From Clostridiales bacterium UBA1701 (GTDB lineage: Bacteria; Bacillota; Clostridia; Oscillospirales; Oscillospiraceae), in assembly GCA_002320035.1 (NCBI GenBank), contig DCJL01000035.1, positions 16,546 to 38,473 of the forward strand: DNA of 21,928 nt. Direction: 5' to 3'. Positions 14,092 to 21,851 of the stretch are shown here, one piece after another. The first letter of the stretch is position 1; each line of letters opens with the position of its first letter. The notes beneath the pieces were generated by a model. The model ran no database searches and was not told the origin of the DNA. It saw nothing but the letters and a program-made list of their open reading frames with translations. Position numbers and translations under genes: made by a program.

Positions 14092-14511
14092 AAGGACGCG
14101 GATGTTTGGGATAACGAAGAAGTACTGGATAACCTCTACGCTCTGTCGGATAGCGCGGTATTGTTGGATGAGCTGATCAGCCTGCTCCAATACCGCTCAC
14201 CCACAACCATGTATAACGACTACTCCATCAACGAAAGTCTGTTCCATTGGCAGAGCCAGAGTACCACGGCAGAGAATTCGTCCACAGGTCAGCGCAATAT
14301 CCACCATGTGGAGCGTGGCAGTAAGGTGCTCCTGTTTGTCCGTGAGTTTAAATCTGACCGTGTAACCGGTGGTGCAGAGGCATACACCTATCCGGGTACG
14401 GCAAGTTATGTCAGACACGAAGGCGCCCGACCGATGAACATTACCTGGCGCCTGGACCGTCCGATCCCGGCAAAGTTTTTGAAGAAGACAAATAAATTGG
14501 TGGTTGGATAA
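14092..14511 (+). pseudogene. C-terminal remnant of a DUF3427 DEAD-box helicase
   Basis: This frame (KDADVWDNEEVLDNLYALSD, LLDELISLLQYR) continues with SPTTMYNDYSINESLFHWQS, GSKVLLFVREFKSDR, YPGTASYVRHEGARPMNITW and RLDRPIPAKFLKKTNKLVVG. It matches the DUF3427 C-terminal region of large PLD-nuclease/DEAD helicases. The rest of the enzyme, nearly 900 residues, is gone. Inside the remnant another block of about 60-70 residues seems missing at the join LLQYR/SPTTMYN near 14196, in frame. There is no start codon suited to expression. It ends 4 nt before the stop of the convergent DUF5348 gene. Family recognition and expected lengths are from memory. Confidence 0.72.
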
Positions 14512-14515
14512 GCAT

Positions 14516-14725
14516 CTACACTCGAACGCGCACACCATAACAAATAGGGATGGTTCTTCCCTGATGTACCAGCACCCATTCAGTATCATACTCAAGGCGA
14601 ACATCGATCCATTCACCATCTATAAAGCAGCAAAAGCAATCGCCACAATGTAATCCGCCGTATAAAATTCCTGTTTCCAGCACGATATCTGGCCTGTCTT
14701 GATTTAAGATTAATAGCCCTGTCAT
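14516..14725 (-). CDS. DUF5348-like small protein
   Basis: A 69-residue protein with the pattern MTGLLILNQDRPDIVLETG, YGGLHCGDCFCCFIDGEWID and TEWVLVHQGRTIPICYG, resembling DUF5348 proteins, which are common on conjugative elements and plasmids of Clostridia and have no known function. The CGDC cysteines might bind a metal. It is a real gene candidate because the start is preceded by AGGAGACTACT and the length is normal. It is divergent from jetA, with only 26 nt between start codons, and convergent with the helicase remnant. Its promoter must lie inside jetA on the opposite strand; none is obvious. Confidence 0.7.
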   Translation of the reverse strand: MTGLLILNQDRPDIVLETGILYGGLHCGDCFCCFIDGEWIDVRLEYDTEWVLVHQGRTIPICYGVRVRV

Positions 14726-14731
14726 AGTAGT

Positions 14732-14743
14732 CTCCTATAGGAG
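14732..14743. promoter_or_regulatory. Palindromic ribosome-binding site shared by DUF5348 and jetA
   Basis: CTCCTATAGGAG is a perfect 12-bp palindrome. It supplies AGGAG as Shine-Dalgarno for jetA on the plus strand and for the DUF5348 gene on the minus strand. It may also serve as an operator or affect antisense pairing of the two overlapping transcripts. Confidence 0.7.
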
Positions 14744-14751
14744 GATATTTG

Positions 14752-16149
14752 ATGAAGTTTTTTGACGTAATACCCAGCGAACTGTTTTCGCCGCTGGCTT
14801 CTCCGAATCGTGTGCTTTATGCGGATGCTTTGGACGTCCTTTATAACGCATATCGAGAGAATCTGAAGCTCCCGGAAGACATGCTGTATTCCATGTTGCG
14901 GAGCAAACTTGAGCAGCAGCTGGCAGACGCTTCTTTTGAGGGTGAAGATATTGATGTAGAGGAGTTGCGGGATGTTTCTGGCCGTGCCCGCTTTTTAATT
15001 CGAAAGCTGTGCAGTAAAGGCTGGTTTGAAAAAGAGCGCGGTGATGATTTTGAAGAATACATTACCGTCCCCAGTTACAGCAGCCGAATTTTAGAACTGT
15101 TTCACCAACTGCGGGATGATAGTCCTATCCGTGGTTATTCGTACGTTTTTGGTACATATTCCACATTAAAAGTCGCATACGAAAGTGACAATGTTTATGA
15201 CAAAATGGCAGCAATTTACAGCGCCTATGATAACACACAGTCACTAATAAATTTGCTGCAAATGGTCTACCACAACGTAAAACATTATTTCCAAATGCAG
15301 ATCGATATGCAGGAAGTCAACGAGGTCTTAGCTGCACACTTCAACGATTTTGGACAGAAAGTGGTGGAGGCATACATCCGTCCGTTGAAAATCAAAGACT
15401 CCGTTCCCAAATATCGCGTTCCGATCCAATCCGTTTTAAGAAGCTGGGCTGGAGACGACGCTCTATTACTGGCCATGGCTAACGCAGCTTTGCAAGATAA
15501 GCGTGGCGACACAGTAGAGAATTGTCGTGCCGATCTGCTACGAAAAATTTTCTGGATCGATGAACGATACGATAATATGGAGCATGACTATCTCGATGAG
15601 ATCGATACCCAGGTTCGCCGCTATACAAGAGCAGCTACTCAAAAGGTGGAAAACTTGACCAATCGAGATCAAAATGTTCGAGGAAACCTAAATGCCTTGC
15701 TTACAGCTTTGTCCCGCAATCGTCGTGCAAGCAATTTAGTAGACCAGATACAGCCTGTGTTTCAGCTTTATGAACAGTCGTTCCTCTCTGAAAAAAGTTT
15801 GTGGCACCGCAAGCGGCCCGGAAAACGAACAAAAGCAGCTCCGGTTCTTATACAGGAAACAACTCCTGATGCTGATGCCGCCGCTCAGGCTGCGCAGTTG
15901 TTGCGCTCCGAATATGGCCGTGCGGCAATTGCTGCTTACGTGCAAGGATGGTTGGGTGAAGCGGATGTTTGCTATTCCAAGGATTTGGGGATTCAAGATG
16001 ATAAGTCTTATATCATGAGCTTACTGGCCGTGTTAACAAGCAGAGATCCCGCCGCCGAGCATCAAATCAAAGAGTTAGGCGGTACCTTCAGTGAAAATGG
16101 CTATTCTATCCCCCAGATGCAGATTCGTCGGAAGGAGAAGAAAAGATGA
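14752..16149 (+). CDS. jetA: Wadjet protein JetA, kleisin-like subunit (DUF5716-type)
   Basis: First subunit of the Wadjet anti-plasmid SMC complex, 465 residues. In characterised Wadjet systems JetA is the kleisin that bridges the two JetC heads and carries JetB. The N-terminus is wing-helix-like (ARFLIRKLCSKGWFEKE near 78-94), followed by long helical segments (about 150-230 and 285-345). The sequence resembles the DUF5716-type JetA of Firmicutes, not the DUF3375 JetA of type I. An upstream in-frame TTG at 14749 is less likely than the ATG at 14752, which has AGGAGGATATTTG before it. The stop overlaps the jetB start (ATGA), so translation is coupled. No clear promoter is visible just upstream; it may lie within the divergent DUF5348 gene. 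Confidence 0.85.
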   Translation: MKFFDVIPSELFSPLASPNRVLYADALDVLYNAYRENLKLPEDMLYSMLRSKLEQQLADASFEGEDIDVEELRDVSGRARFLIRKLCSKGWFEKERGDDFEEYITVPSYSSRILELFHQLRDDSPIRGYSYVFGTYSTLKVAYESDNVYDKMAAIYSAYDNTQSLINLLQMVYHNVKHYFQMQIDMQEVNEVLAAHFNDFGQKVVEAYIRPLKIKDSVPKYRVPIQSVLRSWAGDDALLLAMANAALQDKRGDTVENCRADLLRKIFWIDERYDNMEHDYLDEIDTQVRRYTRAATQKVENLTNRDQNVRGNLNALLTALSRNRRASNLVDQIQPVFQLYEQSFLSEKSLWHRKRPGKRTKAAPVLIQETTPDADAAAQAAQLLRSEYGRAAIAAYVQGWLGEADVCYSKDLGIQDDKSYIMSLLAVLTSRDPAAEHQIKELGGTFSENGYSIPQMQIRRKEKKR

Positions 16150-16778
16150 ATTTTGATTTCATTAATGGAGCAACTACCAAAGAATTGGAGCAGTTCAAAT
16201 CCGTTTGCAACCAACTCCTTAGCCGAACTTATGTTGTACGAACACTGTATCGACCGGGCAAAGGAAGGGTTAATAATCCGGATTATACGTTCTTATCCCT
16301 TCATTATGAAGCGGTACAAGAATATCTTAGCCTTTTGGATTGGGACTTGCGCAAAGATGATTTAAATGGCTACTTCTATGTGATAAATACCGACGAAGCA
16401 AATCGCTGTAACTTGAACAAAAAAGAAACCGCAATTCTTCTTGCTCTGCGTATGATTTATGAAGAAAACCAGGAACGGCTCGGTTTGGAGCAAGATGCTA
16501 TTTGTACCGTACGTGATGTTTTAGAAAAAGTGGTAACAGACTATGCCATCCTCCCTGCGAAGCCCAATATGGATGAAGTGAAGCGTGCCTTGACCCTACT
16601 GGAAAATCATGCTGTTATTCAACGAATTGATGGAAAGTTTAATCAGAACAACTGCAAGTTTTCCATATTGCCGACTGTGTTGGCTGCGGTTTCAAGTGAA
16701 AAGCTGAACGATGTAGTGTCAGTGCTACGAAAGGAGGAGGACGGCGATGAAGAAGCTGAAGAAGATTCTGTTGATTAA
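16146..16778 (+). CDS. jetB: Wadjet protein JetB, KITE/MukE-like subunit
   Basis: A 210-residue protein in the JetB position, equivalent to the KITE (MukE-like, tandem winged-helix) subunit that binds JetA and contacts DNA in Wadjet complexes. Two winged-helix-like stretches are suggested: about residues 55-85 (YEAVQEYLSLLDWDLRKDD and following strands) and about 90-175 (LNKKETAILLALRMIYEENQ to MDEVKRALTLLENHAVIQRI). The C-terminus is strongly acidic (EEDGDEEAEEDSVD). The family in this position in Firmicutes differs from the DUF4194 JetB of type I. It overlaps jetA by 4 nt and jetC by 32 nt. Identification rests mainly on operon position, size and predicted fold. Confidence 0.78.
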   Translation: MNFDFINGATTKELEQFKSVCNQLLSRTYVVRTLYRPGKGRVNNPDYTFLSLHYEAVQEYLSLLDWDLRKDDLNGYFYVINTDEANRCNLNKKETAILLALRMIYEENQERLGLEQDAICTVRDVLEKVVTDYAILPAKPNMDEVKRALTLLENHAVIQRIDGKFNQNNCKFSILPTVLAAVSSEKLNDVVSVLRKEEDGDEEAEEDSVD

Positions 16779-19700
16779 TTGGCTGTATTTCAGCAAAGAG
16801 ATCATTGAAGTGGGCGATGTTAACTTCCTGACTGGAAAAAACGGCGCAGGAAAATCCACCGTCATTGATGCCCTCCAAATCGTACTGTTAGGCGAAACAA
16901 ACGCCCGCAACTTCAACCAGGCCGCCAACGAAAAATCACAACGCACGCTGGACGGGTACCTTCGGGCGGATATGGATGAGAACAATCCATACTCTCGCCG
17001 TGGAAAGGATTTTTCCAGCTATATCGCATGTGAGTTTCTGGATGAGATAGAAGGCACCAGTTTTGTCACGGGCGTTGTTTTCGATTGCCGCAGCGATGGA
17101 AGTAAGCAGGAGCGCTTTTTTATCTATGTGGGCACCCTGCCAGAAAACTGCTTTGTTGATAACGGAGAAGCGATGGAAATTCCCGCACTACGTCGATTTT
17201 TGAAACAGCACTACGCCAAGGCAGAAATCTACGATACCCAGAAAGAATACCGCAGAAACATGTTGTCACGGTGGAATGTTCACAATGAGCAGGTCCTTAG
17301 AATGATGAAAAAGGCGGTGTCCTTCCGCCCTATCGTAGACATCCAGAAATTTATCACCGAGAATATCTGTGATATTCCAGAAAAGCCTGACATCGAAGCC
17401 ATGCAGCAAAATATCAGAGACTACAAGCGTCACGAGATGTTAGCACAGCGCCAGGAGGAGAAGTTGAGCGCGCTGCAAGAGATCGGAAAGCTTTATCGTG
17501 AGATGAATCAAGCTATTGATCGCTGGCGGGTACAGTCTTTCTTGGTTCTCTGGTCACATAAAGAATTAGTCCAGGCGCAGATTGACCGCCGTGAGTTAGA
17601 AAAACAGGATTGTGCAGCCGACTTGGTTTCAACAGAAAAAGCGATTGAAACCCTTACTACTCAAATCGAGCAAAAGGAAAGTCGGCGGCGTGAACTGGAT
17701 TTAGCTTGTGCACAAAGCAGTGTTTTTCAGGAGGAGGAGCGGCTCCGTAACCAAAAACAAATGCTGCTGGACGAGCAAAAAAAGCTGATGCAAGATCTTC
17801 AGGCCCTGACAGTTGAGATCAAAAGAGACGCTCTGTGGTGGAATGGGCTGTGTCGCGCTGTGTTAGAGTGGAATTCGGAAGAAGTACTTGGCCCGGTACA
17901 GGATGCTGCCGAAGAAGTCCTCAAGACATTTAAACTCTTTACAGCTGGAAACTATGAGATTTTCTCTCATTCACTGACCCCGTTTGAAGAAGTACAGCAA
18001 GCTGTCGCAGCGCTTTCCAATGTAATCAGAAACGCCCTCCACAAAGTCGAGGATTATATCGCGGAATTGCGCACCCAGAAAGACCAAAAATCTTCTGCTT
18101 TGGCAAATCTTCGAAAAAATATTAAAGACTATCCACGAGGCTTACTGCAGTTCAAAGAGCGTCTTGCGAATGAATTGGAAAAGCAGGCTGGATGCGCTGT
18201 CAGAATTGATATTCTTGCTGATGTACTGGAACTGGCAGATGAACGTTGGCGCGGCGCTGTAGAAGGCTATCTGAACGCCCAAAAATTCTATCTTTTGGTA
18301 GATCCGGCTTACTATCAGGATGCGTTGTCCATTTTTGATCGGATCAAAAATGAGTTTGGATCTTCTTTTGGTTTGGTGGATATTGGAAAGCTTCGCGAGC
18401 GTGAAAAGATGAGCCCATGGGATGATAGCCTTGCAAAGAAAGTGGAAACAGAAAACATGCTGGCGCGTAGCTATATTGACTATTTGTTGGGACGCGTCGT
18501 GTGCTGCAATACCGCAGCACAATTACGCAAACACAGAACTGCTATTACTGCAGATGGCATGCTCTATCAGGGATATGTTGCCCGTGTGATCCGGCGCGAA
18601 CTGATGGACGATGCATTCATCGGAAGACGTGCTGTAAGCTTGCGTATTTCTCGCTTGCAAGAAGAATTAGCCCAGATTGAAGCCGAATTGCGCCACTGGG
18701 CTCCTATTCTCCAACTTCTATCCAAACAAAAAGAGCCATTATTTACGCAGTACTTTGTCCAAAATATAGTAGTAGAAAAACAACACGCATACTTACGAGG
18801 CATCGAAATCAATGGTGAAATCACCAGCATTGACGAGCAACTCTCAAAATTGGATCTTTTGTGGTTAGATGAACAGCGTAAAACTATTGCACTCCTTGGA
18901 GACGAAATTGTTGTGCTAAATAAAGATAAAGAAACGAAGGTACTTCAGATAGGTCAGTACAAGGAGCGTATTCGCCAGCTTGACTTTGAAGTTCTGCCTG
19001 ATCATTACCAGCAGCTGACCGGTATCGAGGATCGTTTACAAGATGAATTTCCAGTTGCATACCAACAGAACACTGGTATCCCCAGATATCAGCAGGAGCT
19101 TTCTCGCCTGAAACGCGCTGATGTTGTGCACAAAAACTTTAGTAACAGGCTGGAGCAGAGCGTTAACGAGCGTGAAACCACCCGAAGGAAACTGTTTACC
19201 GCACGCAAAGAATATACCGATCGATTTAAGCCGTGCTCTTTCCGGGTTGAGTCTATGGACAATGATGAGTACGAAGCAGAGCAACGACTCTTAGAAGAAA
19301 GCGAACTGCCCAAGTACCGAGAGAAAATCAGAGCTGCTCGTGAAAGCGCTATGGAACAGTTCCAAAACGACTTCCTTGCCAAGTTGAAATCCAGTATTGA
19401 TCAGGTGCAGGATCAGGTAAGAAGTTTGAATCGTGCACTGCGCCAAGCGCAATTCGGAACAGATAGTTACCAATTCCGCGTAGAGCGCAATCCTGATTAT
19501 GCCGAGTATTACGACATGATTATGGCGCCAGAGCTCATGGAAGGAGATATGGGCTTATTTGCACTACCGTTCCAGGACAAATATGGGCATCTAATTGAAA
19601 AATTATTTAGTCAGATCACGATGGCAGATGATACTCAGTTAAATGCCAGAAAGCAAAGTGAGCTGCAGGAAAATATTCAGCGATATACCGATTTCAGGAC

Positions 19701-20091
19701 ATATCTGAAATTTGATCTGGAAACTACGGATCAAAACGGCTCTAAACAGCTTCTCTCCCAGACCTTAAATACAAAGTCCGGCGGTGAAACACAAACACCA
19801 TTCTATATTGCTGTTCTTGCCTCGTTTGCACAGCTTTATCGTGTCAATGATACCTCCAGCTTTGGTAATACGGTGCGTTTGGCAGTGTTCGATGAAGCCT
19901 TCAACAAGATGGACAGCGATCGGATTATTGAAAGTGTTCGCCTTTTGCGGAAAATGGGGTTGCAGGCTATTATTTGCACGCCGCCGGATAAGGTTTCAGA
20001 TATTATGCCAATCGCAGATCGTACATTGCTGGTTGATAAAAACAAATACAAGATGCATATTCTGCCCTTTGGTAAGGAGATGGCACAATGA
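16747..20091 (+). CDS. jetC: Wadjet protein JetC, SMC-like ATPase
   Basis: Motor subunit of Wadjet, 1114 residues, related to SMC/MukB/Rad50. Walker A is TGKNGAGKST (29-38). Long coiled-coil helices run about 210-370 (EMLAQRQEEKLSALQEIGK and onward). A hinge-like globular part lies about 475-625 (ILADVLELADERWRGAVEGY to TADGMLYQGYVARVI), then returning coiled coil. The C-terminal head has signature KSGGETQ (Ser1011-Glu1014), Walker B LAVFDEAF with Asp1049-Glu1050, D-loop FNKMD, and QAIICTPPDK at the switch position. All ATPase motifs are intact, so loop extrusion should be possible. Start: ATG after AAAGGAGGAGGACGGCG inside jetB. The stop overlaps jetD by 4 nt. Confidence 0.9.
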   Translation: MKKLKKILLINWLYFSKEIIEVGDVNFLTGKNGAGKSTVIDALQIVLLGETNARNFNQAANEKSQRTLDGYLRADMDENNPYSRRGKDFSSYIACEFLDEIEGTSFVTGVVFDCRSDGSKQERFFIYVGTLPENCFVDNGEAMEIPALRRFLKQHYAKAEIYDTQKEYRRNMLSRWNVHNEQVLRMMKKAVSFRPIVDIQKFITENICDIPEKPDIEAMQQNIRDYKRHEMLAQRQEEKLSALQEIGKLYREMNQAIDRWRVQSFLVLWSHKELVQAQIDRRELEKQDCAADLVSTEKAIETLTTQIEQKESRRRELDLACAQSSVFQEEERLRNQKQMLLDEQKKLMQDLQALTVEIKRDALWWNGLCRAVLEWNSEEVLGPVQDAAEEVLKTFKLFTAGNYEIFSHSLTPFEEVQQAVAALSNVIRNALHKVEDYIAELRTQKDQKSSALANLRKNIKDYPRGLLQFKERLANELEKQAGCAVRIDILADVLELADERWRGAVEGYLNAQKFYLLVDPAYYQDALSIFDRIKNEFGSSFGLVDIGKLREREKMSPWDDSLAKKVETENMLARSYIDYLLGRVVCCNTAAQLRKHRTAITADGMLYQGYVARVIRRELMDDAFIGRRAVSLRISRLQEELAQIEAELRHWAPILQLLSKQKEPLFTQYFVQNIVVEKQHAYLRGIEINGEITSIDEQLSKLDLLWLDEQRKTIALLGDEIVVLNKDKETKVLQIGQYKERIRQLDFEVLPDHYQQLTGIEDRLQDEFPVAYQQNTGIPRYQQELSRLKRADVVHKNFSNRLEQSVNERETTRRKLFTARKEYTDRFKPCSFRVESMDNDEYEAEQRLLEESELPKYREKIRAARESAMEQFQNDFLAKLKSSIDQVQDQVRSLNRALRQAQFGTDSYQFRVERNPDYAEYYDMIMAPELMEGDMGLFALPFQDKYGHLIEKLFSQITMADDTQLNARKQSELQENIQRYTDFRTYLKFDLETTDQNGSKQLLSQTLNTKSGGETQTPFYIAVLASFAQLYRVNDTSSFGNTVRLAVFDEAFNKMDSDRIIESVRLLRKMGLQAIICTPPDKVSDIMPIADRTLLVDKNKYKMHILPFGKEMAQ

Positions 20092-21326
20092 CAGAGCAAA
20101 GCATCATCTTAAACCGATTGTTAGATAAGTTCGAGAATAGCAAGCATCTTTCGGAGCCTGGAACATCTCATCGCCGCGTGATGCTGCGGGTGGGTAAAAA
20201 GGAGTTGCCCGAATACAGATATGAAGATGCTACAACCCGCGATGCTTATAATGAAGCAGCTCGTATGCTCGAAGCGAAGCAGATGGTGCAACTCGAATGG
20301 GTCAAGGGCCGCCCCCTACTCTCTGTGGTTGTGTTGAATCTGGAGCAAGTAATATTGTGTTACACTGCGCTCGGAAGAGTACATCCTAAAACACAGGCAA
20401 ATCACATTTCTACTTTGATAGACAGCTCGCTGGAAGGTGTTTCTATTCCATGGATTGTTGCTTGGAAAGAGGATATCTGCTCGGCAGCGGTAGAACATTT
20501 GAAAATCCCCAATTTCTGCAAATCCGACGATACCCTTTTGAATGACTTGCTTCGTTCATTTCGAGAATACGCTGCACTGTCTGGTAGCATTACTATGCGA
20601 GCGTTTAGTAGCAAGTGTTTCTCTGATACGAAATTCTTCGAACGAAACATTCGTGATTTGTTTTTAAGAATTGCCAGGAAGTATGACAACGCCTTAGCGC
20701 TTGCTTGCGAAGAAAACAATCTTGGAGAAAAAGAACAATTGGCATTTTTGGGCATCTATGCACGCCCGGAGCATTATGAATTGGCCGGAAATTGTCTCAT
20801 CCGCACGCAGCAGGGAGAATTGAATCTTAATGTTTCTGGGTGTTGGGGTTTGGCGTTGCCCAGCACTCTAATAGATTCAATTACTGAATTTGAAATGAGT
20901 GCTATCGACTGTGTAACATTTATCGAGAACAAAACCAATTATGATGAGTATATTGCGTCTGAAAAGCAATCTGGAGAGCTGGTGATTTACCATGGAGGCT
21001 TCCTTAGCCCCCAAAAACGAAGGCTGTTTACATTGATTGCCAACGGAGCAGACACAACCACAAACATACGATTTTGGGCAGACATTGACATGGGTGGATT
21101 TCAGATGTTCCAGCAGTTGCAAGAATTAATCCCTGGGCTGGTACCAATGCGTATGTCAGGTGAGTTTGTGGATAAATTCCATGAACACGGTCTTGCGCGC
21201 TCTAAAGAGTACTTGTCTGCACTAAAAACAGATCTAAATAACGGGAAATACCTACTGTTCAAAGACGCCATTGAAAGAATTCTCAATTTTGGCGTTACAA
21301 TCGAGCAGGAAGCGTTTCTGAATTAA
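20088..21326 (+). CDS. jetD: Wadjet protein JetD, Toprim-like nuclease
   Basis: Nuclease subunit, 412 residues; in known Wadjet systems JetD cuts the small circular DNA after JetABC extrusion. The C-terminal half resembles the JetD C-terminal domain (DUF2220): VTFIENKTNYDEY with Glu280, then LVIYHGGFLSPQKRRLFTLI, then FWADIDMGGFQMFQQL with Asp332 and Asp334. The Glu plus Asp-x-Asp arrangement is the Toprim metal-binding set, so catalysis looks intact. The N-terminal ~200 residues would form the winged-helix arm and linker that dimerise and bind DNA. It is translationally coupled to jetC by an ATGA overlap. The order A-B-C-D with overlaps throughout is typical of Wadjet operons. Confidence 0.88.
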   Translation: MTEQSIILNRLLDKFENSKHLSEPGTSHRRVMLRVGKKELPEYRYEDATTRDAYNEAARMLEAKQMVQLEWVKGRPLLSVVVLNLEQVILCYTALGRVHPKTQANHISTLIDSSLEGVSIPWIVAWKEDICSAAVEHLKIPNFCKSDDTLLNDLLRSFREYAALSGSITMRAFSSKCFSDTKFFERNIRDLFLRIARKYDNALALACEENNLGEKEQLAFLGIYARPEHYELAGNCLIRTQQGELNLNVSGCWGLALPSTLIDSITEFEMSAIDCVTFIENKTNYDEYIASEKQSGELVIYHGGFLSPQKRRLFTLIANGADTTTNIRFWADIDMGGFQMFQQLQELIPGLVPMRMSGEFVDKFHEHGLARSKEYLSALKTDLNNGKYLLFKDAIERILNFGVTIEQEAFLN

Positions 21327-21341
21327 TTAGAGGAACTAAAA

Positions 21342-21662
21342 ATGAAACACATACAGTACAATAAGCTTGTTCGTGATCGTATCCCCGAGATTATCGAGTC
21401 ATCTGGTAAAACATGCACAGTAGAGATTCTTTCTGACGAAGATTATCTCCGCATGGTCGATGCTAAGCTGGATGAAGAGCTTGCTGAATATCACAAGGAT
21501 CAGAACATCGAAGAACTGGCCGATCTACTCGAGGTCATTTATGCGGCCACCAAAGCTCGCGGTTACAGCTTAGAACAGTTAGAGACTGTCCGAGCCGAAA
21601 AAGCAGCTAAGCGAGGTGCCTTTGACAAAAAGATTATTCTGAAGGAAGTCATTGAGGATTGA
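21342..21662 (+). CDS. MazG-like nucleoside triphosphate pyrophosphohydrolase
   Basis: A 106-residue all-helical NTP pyrophosphohydrolase of the MazG/HisE superfamily. The opening YNKLVRDRIPEIIESSGK is typical of the phosphoribosyl-ATP-pyrophosphohydrolase-like branch. The metal-binding ExxE...ExxD pattern is present as DEELAEY followed by IEELADLLEVIYA. The family hydrolyses NTPs or dNTPs to monophosphates and pyrophosphate; the substrate here is unknown. The start has AGAGGAACTAAAA-ATG and lies 15 nt after the jetD stop in the same direction, so it is likely cotranscribed with Wadjet. Whether it takes part in defence or is simply carried along is unknown; members of this branch are also common as stand-alone housekeeping genes. 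Confidence 0.85.
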   Translation: MKHIQYNKLVRDRIPEIIESSGKTCTVEILSDEDYLRMVDAKLDEELAEYHKDQNIEELADLLEVIYAATKARGYSLEQLETVRAEKAAKRGAFDKKIILKEVIED

Positions 21663-21671
21663 GATGAAAAT

Positions 21672-21851
21672 ATGCCGACCTATCATTCTGCTTCCGGTAG
21701 TGTTGCGGAAGATCTGTTTATAGAGTTGTTCAGCGAGGCTTTCGGTGCAGAGAAGGCCGGATATCTCTATTCGCAGTACCATTTTTATGATATTTATCAG
21801 AATAGTCGCTATGCTGATTTTGGGTGCCGTCAAGAGTTATGCGCAAATTAG
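21672..21851 (+). pseudogene. Truncated N-terminus of a probable nuclease-helicase
   Basis: A 59-codon frame starting 9 nt after the pyrophosphohydrolase stop. PTYHSASGSVAEDLFIELF, SEAFGAEKAGYLYSQYHFYD and YQNSRYADF resemble, from memory, the N-terminal DUF559/Vsr-like nuclease region of large DEAD-box helicases from Clostridia, where IDF or ADF precedes the catalytic strand. After ADF the text changes to nine unrelated residues and a stop, so the rest of the gene has been lost by deletion or replacement near 21821. The spacing suggests the ancestor was in the same operon as jetABCD and the pyrophosphohydrolase. Confidence 0.5.

Noticed and set aside
14161..14511. A separate small gene starting at the ATG-like codon near 14161
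   Set aside because: The sequence is the end of a DUF3427 helicase, continuous with helicase text upstream in the same frame, and the internal start has no ribosome site.
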